From: Planctomycetota bacterium
GTDB lineage: Bacteria; Planctomycetota; UBA8742; UBA2392
NCBI GenBank assembly: GCA_020845475.1
Contig: JADLFN010000017.1
Location: forward strand, 1-64,000
DNA length: 64,000 nt
Direction of reading: 5' to 3'
The notes under the pieces were generated by a model. The model made no database searches. It was not told the origin of the DNA and saw only the letters and a list, made by a program, of their open reading frames with translations. Positions 51,194-58,459 of the stretch are shown here, piece by piece. A program made the position numbers and the translations under genes. Numbering within the stretch: the stretch's first letter is position 1; every line of letters starts with the position of its first letter.

Positions 51194-52717
51194 ATGAAGA
51201 GACTCCTGCCGCTCGTTCTGCTGCTCGCTGCGTGTGCCTCCGCTCCGCCCCAGAACGGCGGCGCGACTGACGTTCCGCCCGATACCGTCATGCGCGACGG
51301 CATTGCCCACAACAACGCTGAAGCTGAAAAGTTCATCGTGCGCAACCGTGACTTCAGCGCGGGCCTGATTGATTACGTTGACCCGCGCCGCGCCACGCTG
51401 ACTTCGCGTTCGCTCTCTGCCGAAAGCGTCGTGTTCCGCCTTGACCAGACCGGCGACACCAAAGAGTTCCACAAAGCAGCCATCGAGCGCGCCGCGGAGC
51501 TGGCGGTGAGCTATGCGTGGCCTGCGGCAATGATCGAGCAGGAGCAGGATCGCGAAGGCTACCTCGCTTACGTGCGCATCGAGAGCGTGGGCATGCCAAC
51601 GGGTGCAACGCGCGGCACCATGCTGCCCGTGCGCATCGTGTGCCTGGGAGATGCCGCAGATATCCGCGGCGGTTATCTTTACCCCACGCCGTTGAAAAAC
51701 TCGCTCGGCCGCACGATCGCCTTTTTTGAGGGCGGCTACCTGCCCGCAGCCCACGAACTGCCCGGAGAGCGTGAGGGCAAACCGGTCAAGAACCCGCTGA
51801 TTGACGCGCGCGGCAAACAGGTGATCGATCCCGAAACCAAGCAGCCCATGTGGGAAGAGGCGCTCGAGCGCCGCCAGAGCCTGGGCCGCGTCAGCTATAT
51901 TCTGCGCGAAGGCTTCCGCATTGCCGCCACCGTGCCCGACGAAGAGCTGTCGTCCGAATCCATCGAGCTGCCCATGGATCGAATCATCGACGCCGAACGC
52001 GGCAAGTATTTCCTGCCCGTTTCCGCCGACATGATCCCGGAGCTGATCCGCGGCGTCGAGTCCGCCATGGCCGAGCGCGGCATCAAAGTTAAGGCGGCCA
52101 CCGTGGGCACGCGTTCGCTGGTGGTGACGCCGCTGGGCGTGCGCGAAAAAACGCTCAAGGAGATTTTTGACGAATTGCAGCTCATTTCAATCACGTTCAA
52201 GCCGCGCAACAGCGTGATCATCGTGTTTGACGACGAGCGCCAGCGTGTGGTGCTTTACGGCCCGGTGGAGCGCCGCTTCTTGTTTGATGATGTCACGCTG
52301 GGCACCGATCCGTTTACGGTGGACGCCGTTGATCCGGTCACGCGCAAGCCGCGCCCGCCGCAGCAACTGCCCTTTCGCGTGACGTGCCGGCTGGTGCGGC
52401 GAGCGAGCCCCGGCAGGTCGGGCAAGTACGGCATTCCCACGCAGGCCGAAGTGGACGCGGGAATTCTGCCCGACGGCGACAAAGGTGCAGTGCGACTGTC
52501 CTGGACATTGCGAACACAAGAGCTTGACCGGGAGGGCGAGATCGAGCTGCCCTCTTCCGATATATCCGACATCCTGCGCTATCTGTTTGCGCAGGGCATG
52601 GGCCCGCGCGAAGTGGTGGGCTTTTGCGTCGTGGCCAAGGATAAGCCGGCGCTGCTGGCCGAACTGGGTTTCAACCCCCGGCGCTTTCGCGACCCTGAGA
52701 ACCCCGAAGGCCGGTAA
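51194..52717 (+). CDS. Lipoprotein with flagellar P-ring (FlgI)-like domain
   Basis: This protein of 507 residues has a lipobox (LVLLLAACAS). An internal stretch, GTMLPVRIVCLGDAADIRGG followed by YLYPTPL, closely follows the FlgI pattern (V..LGDA.SLRGG.L..TPL), and later VPVSADMIPELIRGVESAM also fits. No flagellar genes are adjacent, and the C-terminal ~170 residues are not FlgI-like. It may be a ring-forming lipoprotein of another envelope machine. It ends before a strong terminator. Confidence 0.65.
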   Translation: MKRLLPLVLLLAACASAPPQNGGATDVPPDTVMRDGIAHNNAEAEKFIVRNRDFSAGLIDYVDPRRATLTSRSLSAESVVFRLDQTGDTKEFHKAAIERAAELAVSYAWPAAMIEQEQDREGYLAYVRIESVGMPTGATRGTMLPVRIVCLGDAADIRGGYLYPTPLKNSLGRTIAFFEGGYLPAAHELPGEREGKPVKNPLIDARGKQVIDPETKQPMWEEALERRQSLGRVSYILREGFRIAATVPDEELSSESIELPMDRIIDAERGKYFLPVSADMIPELIRGVESAMAERGIKVKAATVGTRSLVVTPLGVREKTLKEIFDELQLISITFKPRNSVIIVFDDERQRVVLYGPVERRFLFDDVTLGTDPFTVDAVDPVTRKPRPPQQLPFRVTCRLVRRASPGRSGKYGIPTQAEVDAGILPDGDKGAVRLSWTLRTQELDREGEIELPSSDISDILRYLFAQGMGPREVVGFCVVAKDKPALLAELGFNPRRFRDPENPEGR

Positions 52718-52729
52718 CGGCGAAAACAG

Positions 52730-52760
52730 CAGGGCCGCGATTGCTCGCGGCCCTGGGTTG
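52730..52760 (+). terminator. Terminator after the FlgI-like lipoprotein gene
   Basis: CAGGGCCGCGA (52730-52740) and TCGCGGCCCTG (52745-52755) form a perfect 11-bp stem with a TTGC loop followed by GGTTGTT. It sits 12 bases after the stop codon. Confidence 0.75.
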
Positions 52761-52825
52761 TTCGTTGTGCGGATCTCGCTTGAGGCTTTGCCGGCCCGCC
52801 GCGTTCCGCGCGAAGCGGCGCTGCA

Positions 52826-52894
52826 CTACTTCTTCTTGGCGGCCTTCTTCGCGGGTTTCTTCTTCGCTGCCTTCTTCTTGGTCTTCGTTGCCAT
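52826..52894 (-). CDS. 22-residue lysine-rich basic peptide
   Basis: This gene is too short for the ORF track. The minus strand encodes MATKTKKKAAKKKPAKKAAK and KK before a stop: 14 of 22 residues are Lys and most others Ala. It is preceded by AGGAGA at ideal spacing and by a 17-bp-spaced promoter at 52942-52970. The KKAAKK pattern resembles histone-H1-like bacterial DNA-binding tails, so nucleic-acid binding is plausible. The other frames through this stretch are Arg- or Glu-rich shadows. Confidence 0.7.
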   Translation of the reverse strand: MATKTKKKAAKKKPAKKAAKKK

Positions 52895-52941
52895 CTGCTT
52901 TCTCCTGTGAAAAGAAAAGGAAACACTGCACACCCACATGA

Positions 52942-52970
52942 AAAGTATCCTGTAAAGGGGCGTGCGTCAA
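52942..52970 (-). promoter_or_regulatory. Promoter for the lysine-rich peptide
   Basis: On the minus strand TTGACG (52965-52970) and TACTTT (52942-52947) are separated by 17 bases. Expected transcription start is near 52935, giving a leader of about 40 bases. Confidence 0.45.
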
Positions 52971-52995
52971 ATCATTGGAGTGAATTTTTTATCGG

Positions 52996-53011
52996 TCTTG
53001 ACACGTCAAGA
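52996..53011. promoter_or_regulatory. Palindrome TCTTGACACGTCAAGA
   Basis: A 6-bp-arm inverted repeat (TCTTGA-CACG-TCAAGA) lies 15 bases upstream of the lipoprotein gene at 53026 and contains a TTGACA box. It is a candidate operator shared with the divergent peptide gene. Confidence 0.4.
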
Positions 53012-53025
53012 CACTGCTCGAAGCC

Positions 53026-53649
53026 ATGAAAACGCTTTTCGTGATCGTGCTTTCTTCATTCGCGCTGCTTTGCGCGTCGTGCGCCGTCACGGGCAAACGG
53101 CCCGTTCTGCGCACGCCCGAGGACTCGCTGGGCGCCATGCGCAAGGCTTACGCCTCTGATGACAGCGGCCTGTTTCTGCACACGCTGGCCTCCGAGACGC
53201 TCAAGCGTTACAGCGAGCACACCATCCGCATCGGCTGGGGCGAACTGCGCCCACACCTGGGCAACCTGGTGGAGGAGGCCAAGGTCGTCGCTGTAAAAGA
53301 GTACGTCACGCCCGGGCGCGACAGCGCCGCCGATGACACGTTCGTGTGGCCGCCCGCCGGTGAGCGCGCGCGACGGGTGCGCCTTGCGTTGCGCGGCGCC
53401 GAAGAAGAATTTCTCTTCGTGAGTGAAACCGACCCGCCGCCTGAAAAAAGCAAGCAGGCCGCCGGCGTCTGGATCGGCAGTCGTTACTACACACGGCGCG
53501 AACACCGCGCGCTCAACACCTATGCGCAAGACGACGTGCCTGAAAAGGACCGCACGCACTGGCGCCTCGTGTTCCCGTTCTACCCGTTCCAGAAACAGGG
53601 CCAGATCGCGGCCATGCTCCAACAGGAAATCGCGCGTTCGCGCAAGTAG
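53026..53649 (+). CDS. Small lipoprotein of unknown function
   Basis: This protein of 207 residues has a lipobox (FALLCASCAV). The mature part contains LRTPEDSLGAMRKAYASDDS, a pattern seen in NTF2-like or periplasmic dosage proteins, then a beta-rich region and a C-terminal helix ending IARSRK. No family is assigned. It is followed by a terminator-like hairpin and the ccm cluster. Confidence 0.7.
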   Translation: MKTLFVIVLSSFALLCASCAVTGKRPVLRTPEDSLGAMRKAYASDDSGLFLHTLASETLKRYSEHTIRIGWGELRPHLGNLVEEAKVVAVKEYVTPGRDSAADDTFVWPPAGERARRVRLALRGAEEEFLFVSETDPPPEKSKQAAGVWIGSRYYTRREHRALNTYAQDDVPEKDRTHWRLVFPFYPFQKQGQIAAMLQQEIARSRK

Positions 53650-53713
53650 TCACTCTCGGCCACCGGCGGTTCCGCTGGCGGCGGCAAAGCGGGGCTGCTA
53701 TAAAGTGGACTGC

Positions 53714-53743
53714 CGGGGGGCGAAATTGGACGCCCCCGTTTTT
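53714..53743 (+). terminator. Hairpin with T-tract between lipoprotein gene and ccmE
   Basis: CGGGGGGCG (53714-53722) pairs with CGCCCCCG (53731-53738) with one bulged G and is followed by TTTTTGTT. It lies 13 bases before the ccmE start, so it could be a terminator or an attenuator for the ccm operon. Confidence 0.6.
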
Positions 53744-53755
53744 GTTGGAACAGCC

Positions 53756-54205
53756 ATGAACATCAAAATCGTTGCGGTCATCGTGCTGTTTGCAGTGGCG
53801 GTCGGTGCCGCGCTGGCGTTCACGTTTACGCAAGGCGGCATGGAATACCGCACGTTTCCCCAAGTCACGGGCAGCGAATACGGCGGCGAGCGCGTCAAGA
53901 TGAAGGTTCAGGTCATCAGCATTGAAAGCGCGGAGAACCCGGCCGTCTTCATCGCCGAAGACCTCGCGCCGGACGCCAACGATCCAAAAGCCAACTTCAA
54001 TGTGCCGCGCGGCAAGGGCAAGGTGATTTATGCCGCGCCCGTACCCTCGGGCTTCAAACTGGGCTGCCACGCGACACTCGAAGGGCGCTACGATGAGAAA
54101 AAGGGCGCGTTTGTGGCCACGAACATGCAGACGCAATGCCCCAGCAAATATGAAGGCCAGGAAACACCGGCGCTGAGTGAGAAGCCGGCAACAGGTACAC
54201 CGTAA
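53756..54205 (+). CDS. ccmE: CcmE, haem chaperone (Cys-type)
   Basis: This protein of 149 residues has an N-terminal membrane anchor (IVAVIVLFAVAVGAALAFTF) and an OB-fold beta-barrel domain. It ends in TQCPSKYEG. The haem-binding His-x3-Tyr of classic CcmE is here Cys-x3-Tyr (CPSKY), as in the variant system I described in archaea and some other bacteria. The ORF-track start at 53423 includes the upstream gene in another frame; the ATG at 53756 is correct. CcmF follows. Confidence 0.85.
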   Translation: MNIKIVAVIVLFAVAVGAALAFTFTQGGMEYRTFPQVTGSEYGGERVKMKVQVISIESAENPAVFIAEDLAPDANDPKANFNVPRGKGKVIYAAPVPSGFKLGCHATLEGRYDEKKGAFVATNMQTQCPSKYEGQETPALSEKPATGTP

Positions 54206-54226
54206 ACCACCAAGAGTTCCGCCATG

Positions 54227-54303
54227 CGATTTTCGATTGACGATTTTCGATTTTCGATTGGCGCTGCTGCGCCAAGGCGAGGGCGTGGACAATCGGCAAT
54301 CAA
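54227..54303. repeat. Heptamer array plus hairpin, twin of the 40853 element
   Basis: CGATTTT, CGATTGA, CGATTTT, CGATTTT, CGATTGG (54227-54261), then TTGGCGC-TGCT-GCGCCAA (54258-54275), then the reverse-complement units CAATCGG and CAATCAA (54290-54303) abut the ATG of ccmF. The first ~49 bases differ from 40853-40901 at only a few positions. Confidence 0.93.
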
Positions 54304-57300
54304 ATGATGGTCGGCCAGATTCAGACGATTGAGCAGTTTGAAACGGCCATGAGCCTCATGCGCGCGGGCACGGGCCTGCTTTATGCCGGCATGATCTTCA
54401 CCGTGCTGCTGTTCTTCACCAGCCTTTTCGCGGTCTGGCGCAAAGATGAACGCCTGGTGCACGCCGCAAGGCGCGGCCAGTATGCCCTGCTGCTGATCAC
54501 CTCACTGTGTTGCGGCCTGATTTACCTCGGAATTTTCGACGGCTACTACTTTGTCGGCTATATCCGCGATGTCACGGAGAACAGCGAGACTGTGCCCTTC
54601 AAGATCGCCGGCCTGTGGGCGCGGCAGCAGGGCTCGCTGCTGTTCTGGTGTTTAATACTGTGTACGCACGGCTCGATCTATGCGTTTACGCAGCGCCACA
54701 ACCGCACCGACCGGCGGCTGCCCTTTGCGCTCGTCGCGCTATGCGCAGTCGAGTTCTTCTTCTTCTTCATTATGTGCAACCCGGAAAGCTTCGATCGCAG
54801 CAATCCCTTTGCGATCGATTACTCGTGGATGCTCAAGGCGGACTGGGCAGCCATCAAGGCCGGGCCGGTGATCGCCGCCGGCCAGAGTTCCAACAACCCT
54901 GACGTGCAGGAACTGCTGCTGGCGCTGGTCAAGGGCGGAGCCGGCAACATGACTTTTGCCGAACTGCACACGGCGATAACCACCAACGCTTCAAGCCTGC
55001 CCGTGCCGGTGCAGCAGTGGCTGCTCGAAAACGTCTCCGACGGCAAGGGCATGAACCCGCAATTGCACAATTACTGGGTCGCGATTCACCCGCCGATTCT
55101 TTATCTCGGCTTTGTCGGCTTCACGATCCCGTTCATTTATGCGCTGGGCGCATTGTTCTCGGGCGACGTCAACGAGGGCTGGCTGCGGCCGATCCGCGTC
55201 TGGGCCATGAGTGCGTGGGGATTGCTCACCGTCGGCATTGCACTCGGCGGGCTTTGGGCTTACGAGATCCTCGGCTGGGGCGGCTATTGGGCCTGGGACC
55301 CCGTCGAGAACGCCAGCTTCATTCCCTGGCTCACGGGCACGGCTTTCATCCACAGCGTAATCGTGACCGAACGGCGCGGCATGATGAAAGCCTGGAGCTT
55401 TGCGCTGATTATCGTCACCTATTGCATGACCGTGGTGGGCACGTTTCTGGTGCGCAGCGGGATTATTGAGAGCGTGCACGCCTTTGGCGACACGGGCGTG
55501 AAGCTGCCGTTTTACTTTTTCATGGGCGTGGTGTTCTTCGGCAGCCTACTTCTGCTGCTTTGGCGTTTGCCGCTGTTGCGCAGCGAGCGCAAGCTGGAAA
55601 GCCTGCTCTCGCGCGAGGGCATCTTCCTTTTCAACAACCTGATTTTGCTGGCAATCGCGCTGGTCACGATTGTGATCACATTCTGGCCCGTGATCACCGA
55701 GACGATCTACGGCAAAGCCGGCCAGGAGACCTTTGGCCCCGACGCCTACACGATGATTAACGCGCCGTTGTTTCTGGCGCTGCTTTTCCTGATGGGTGTG
55801 GGGCCGATTCTTGGCTGGCGCCAGAACTCGTGGCGGCAGATTGTTCGCAATTTCGCTCTGCCGACGGCGATTTCAACACTGGTGCTGGTGGGTTACACCG
55901 GCTACCTGAACAAGAACGACTTGTTCAAGCACGCCGACAGCGCCGAGACGATTGCACAGCTTGTGACCTGGGTGCGCGTGCTGATGCAGGTTCTCATCTG
56001 GCCGGTGTGCGTGTTCACGTTCATCACGGTGCTGCAGGAGTTCCATGCCGGTGCGATGGCGCGCAAACGTGGCACGAGCGAGGGCTATCTGCGCTCGATG
56101 GTGGGCGTCACACTCCAAAACCGCCGGCGTTACGGCGGATACATCGTGCACATCGGCATGCTGATGGTGGCGATTGGCATGTACTACAGCAGCTTCTACG
56201 AGAATGAAGGCGCGGTCACGGCAGCACCCGGCGGTTATGCCGTGCTCGACGACAAATACACGCGCTCGAGCTATCTCGTTTACTTCGACACCGAGCAGCG
56301 CAGCAGCGGCTGGGATACCACGCGCGAACTTTTCACGCGCGATGAAGAAGCCATGGCCACGTACCGCGGCATGGTGCGCCACGTGCGGCAAAACCCGGGC
56401 AAAGACGCGCAACAGTTGATTGACGAGATCACGGCTGATTTCAAGACGCGCATGGGCGGCGACCTGCCGCCGGAATTCGAGAAAAGCGCCCTGCCGAAAA
56501 TGATCAAGGGCATTCATTGGGGCGTTGAAACGCGCGACAACCCGCGCGTATTTGAAGCGTACGAGACCACCATCCGCGTTTTCCCCTATGAACGCAACGT
56601 CGATGAAAAACAAACCGACGCGCTGCTCGTGGCCCAGCACAGCCTGTTGCTCGACTTTCTGGGCGCGCGCGACAAGCTTGAACAAGGGCAGGTGCCCTCA
56701 CCGGCCGAACTGAAAACCGTGCTTGACGAAGCCGTCGAAGCCGCGCTGCCGCTGGGCGCGGAACTGCCGGGCATCCTGGCCCATGTGCGCGGGCAGATTG
56801 CGACATTGGACGACGCAAAGTTCATCAAAGCCCATTCGTTGCGGCCGGACACCGGCTCTGCCGAACTCTCGCGCATCCGCACGCGGGTCAATGAGGGCCT
56901 GGTGCTGGCGCACAAGATGCTTGAGGAGGAAACCCTGGCCACGCGCGCCCTGAACGTGAAGGCGCTGGCGCTGAAACTGCCCGCCACAAAGGAACAATTG
57001 GCCAAACAGCGCCCGCTTTCATTGCTGGGATTGCGCGAGGCGCTCAAAGTTGCACCGGATTCAGTCAAGCCCGCGATAGAAGCCGAGATAAGCGAGATTG
57101 TCGAAGGCGTTCCGGCGATAAGTCCGACGATGCGCATTTTCTACAACAAACGCGACGGCATGCCGCGCGTGAACGAGCCAATCAAGGACCCCGCGATCGA
57201 GAAGACGCTCACGAAAGATCTCTACTTCGTGCTCATGGACGTGGACGAGCACGACCGCGCGCGATTCCGCTATTTCATCAAGCCGCACATGACACTGGGC

Positions 57301-57384
57301 CTGTTTGGCCTGTTCGTGATGGTGCTGGGCACCGCCTACTGCCTGTTGCCCACGCTGACGCGCAAGCGGCCGGAGGTCGCCTGA
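54304..57384 (+). CDS. ccmF: CcmF, cytochrome c haem lyase component, enlarged
   Basis: This protein of 1026 residues has many membrane helices and the haem-handling WGGYWAWDPVENASF motif (WWD domain), plus AIHPPILYLGF. Ordinary CcmF is about 650 residues. Here about 60 extra residues precede NPQLHNYWVAI and about 300 more lie in the last periplasmic loop (roughly residues 650-980), ahead of the final helix (LGLFGLFVMVLGTAYCLLP). CcmF attaches haem delivered by CcmE to apocytochrome. Its start abuts a heptamer array. Confidence 0.9.
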   Translation: MMVGQIQTIEQFETAMSLMRAGTGLLYAGMIFTVLLFFTSLFAVWRKDERLVHAARRGQYALLLITSLCCGLIYLGIFDGYYFVGYIRDVTENSETVPFKIAGLWARQQGSLLFWCLILCTHGSIYAFTQRHNRTDRRLPFALVALCAVEFFFFFIMCNPESFDRSNPFAIDYSWMLKADWAAIKAGPVIAAGQSSNNPDVQELLLALVKGGAGNMTFAELHTAITTNASSLPVPVQQWLLENVSDGKGMNPQLHNYWVAIHPPILYLGFVGFTIPFIYALGALFSGDVNEGWLRPIRVWAMSAWGLLTVGIALGGLWAYEILGWGGYWAWDPVENASFIPWLTGTAFIHSVIVTERRGMMKAWSFALIIVTYCMTVVGTFLVRSGIIESVHAFGDTGVKLPFYFFMGVVFFGSLLLLLWRLPLLRSERKLESLLSREGIFLFNNLILLAIALVTIVITFWPVITETIYGKAGQETFGPDAYTMINAPLFLALLFLMGVGPILGWRQNSWRQIVRNFALPTAISTLVLVGYTGYLNKNDLFKHADSAETIAQLVTWVRVLMQVLIWPVCVFTFITVLQEFHAGAMARKRGTSEGYLRSMVGVTLQNRRRYGGYIVHIGMLMVAIGMYYSSFYENEGAVTAAPGGYAVLDDKYTRSSYLVYFDTEQRSSGWDTTRELFTRDEEAMATYRGMVRHVRQNPGKDAQQLIDEITADFKTRMGGDLPPEFEKSALPKMIKGIHWGVETRDNPRVFEAYETTIRVFPYERNVDEKQTDALLVAQHSLLLDFLGARDKLEQGQVPSPAELKTVLDEAVEAALPLGAELPGILAHVRGQIATLDDAKFIKAHSLRPDTGSAELSRIRTRVNEGLVLAHKMLEEETLATRALNVKALALKLPATKEQLAKQRPLSLLGLREALKVAPDSVKPAIEAEISEIVEGVPAISPTMRIFYNKRDGMPRVNEPIKDPAIEKTLTKDLYFVLMDVDEHDRARFRYFIKPHMTLGLFGLFVMVLGTAYCLLPTLTRKRPEVA

Positions 57385-57390
57385 CGGCGA

Positions 57391-57488
57391 ATTCAAGATG
57401 CAGCATTCACAATGCAAAATGGGTTCGCCGCTGCGCCACCGCGCGCTGTGGCCTTCACGTTGCATTCTGCACTTTGCATTTTTCATTG
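57391..57488. repeat. Paired heptamer arrays spanning the ccmH start and signal peptide
   Basis: Left units ATTCAAG, ATGCAGC, ATTCACA, ATGCAAA (57391-57418) include the ATG at 57398. Right units TGCATTC, TGCACTT, TGCATTT, TTCATTG (57461-57488) are roughly complementary to them. The right array encodes the CILHFAFFIA core of the CcmH signal peptide. Confidence 0.88.
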
Positions 57489-57940
57489 CGCTACTTGGTG
57501 CGGCGGCCCCTGTGCAAGCGGCGCCTGTAAAGGAGCGCAATCCGGCTGAGGCCGAGAAGATCTACCACGATCTCGGCTCTTCGATGGTGTGCCTCTGCGG
57601 TTGCCGGGAGCGCCTGCTGGATTGTTCGATGGTGAACTGCGAATTCAAGGAAACGGCCCAGCGTTTTTTGCGCGAAGAGTGCCGCGACGCGGGCAAGACG
57701 CCCGACCAGATCCGCGCGGCTATGATCGAGCGCTTCGGCCCTGAGATCGTGCAGGTGCGGCAGGACAGCCTGCTCTACCCCGTGCTGTTCGCGACTGCGT
57801 TTGTGACGCTGGGTGTGTTTGGCGGCGCGCTGTGGTTTTTTGCGACGCGCGGCAAGCCAGAGCCCCGCGTTGAAGCTCCCAAGGGTGAAGACCCTGCGCT
57901 GGAACAACGTATCCTGCGCGAGATGGAGGAAATTGAATAA
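57398..57940 (+). CDS. ccmH: CcmH-like thioredoxin-related cytochrome c biogenesis protein
   Basis: This protein of 180 residues has a signal peptide (ILHFAFFIALLGAAAPVQA), a CcmH/NrfF domain with VCLCGCRERLLDCSMVNC in place of the usual LRCxxC, and a C-terminal membrane helix (LLYPVLFATAFVTLGVFGGA). It would reduce apocytochrome cysteines before haem attachment. The start codon and hydrophobic signal core are encoded by heptamer repeats; no other start precedes the signal peptide in frame. Confidence 0.8.
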   Translation: MQHSQCKMGSPLRHRALWPSRCILHFAFFIALLGAAAPVQAAPVKERNPAEAEKIYHDLGSSMVCLCGCRERLLDCSMVNCEFKETAQRFLREECRDAGKTPDQIRAAMIERFGPEIVQVRQDSLLYPVLFATAFVTLGVFGGALWFFATRGKPEPRVEAPKGEDPALEQRILREMEEIE

Positions 57941-57947
57941 CCGCCGA

Positions 57948-58011
57948 GATTCGAGTTTCGAGGTCCGTAGAAACTCCTCGAAGCCCGAAACTCGAAGCTC
58001 GAAACTCGAAT
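57948..58011. repeat. Heptamer arrays with complementary arms before the 110-residue gene
   Basis: GATTCGA, GTTTCGA (57948-57961) face CTCGAAG, CCCGAAA, CTCGAAG, CTCGAAA, CTCGAAT (57977-58011), which are reverse-complementary in unit. The last unit abuts the ATG at 58012. Confidence 0.9.
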
Positions 58012-58344
58012 ATGGACTACCTTATCATCATCCTGGCTGTGGCAGTGTCGCTGGCGATCACGTTCTGGCCGCTGCGGCGCGGCAAGCGCGTCTGGTTTGT
58101 CGGCGATGTTGAATCCGACCTGACCGTGGTGATCCGCGATCGCGAGGAAGCCCTGCGCGCGCTCAAGGACCTCGAGGAAGACCTGCTTGCGCGCAAGCTT
58201 TCCCGCACGGATTACGATCGCCTCCGCCCGCAGTACCTTGAGCGCGCCAAGGAATTGACGGTGAAGTACGATGAGACGCGCGAAAGGCTCGAAGCCGCGC
58301 GCAAGCGCGTGCTGGCGCAAGCTGCAGACAACGCAAAACTCTAA
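58012..58344 (+). CDS. Small membrane-anchored coiled protein of the ccm cluster (CcmI-like N-terminus)
   Basis: This protein of 110 residues has an N-terminal helix (YLIIILAVAVSLAITFWPL), a short GKRVWFVGD segment and a charged coiled coil (REEALRALKDLEEDLLARKL, then DYDRLRPQYLERAKEL). The E/D-rich helix after the anchor follows the CcmI/CycH pattern (E..AL.DL..D...GKL...DY..L). The tetratricopeptide part of CcmI is absent. The next gene ends in a similar segment. Confidence 0.65.
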   Translation: MDYLIIILAVAVSLAITFWPLRRGKRVWFVGDVESDLTVVIRDREEALRALKDLEEDLLARKLSRTDYDRLRPQYLERAKELTVKYDETRERLEAARKRVLAQAADNAKL

Positions 58345-58459
58345 ACGCAAAACGCAAAAGAAATGCATCAACTCACGGATGTTTCATCTCTGTCACAAGT
58401 GGCCAACCTCCCGATGCCACGACCGCGTTTTGCGTTTTGCGTTTTACGTCTTGCGTTGG
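58341..58459. repeat. Paired heptamer arrays around the start of the 552-residue gene
   Basis: Left CTAAACG, CAAAACG, CAAAAGA (58341-58361) overlaps the stop codon of the previous gene. Right GCGTTTT x3, ACGTCTT, GCGTTGG (58425-58459) is complementary in unit and encodes the signal-peptide core FAFCVLRLAL. The ATGs at 58363 and 58414 lie between the arms. Confidence 0.9.

Noticed and set aside
51194-52717. Flagellar gene cluster
   Set aside because: A single FlgI-like lipoprotein is not accompanied by other flagellar genes.
52579-52970. Arg-rich (115 residues) and Glu-rich (99 residues) minus-strand ORFs over the lysine-rich peptide
   Set aside because: They are other frames of the AAG-rich stretch; only the Lys/Ala frame has AGGAGA at the right distance from an ATG.
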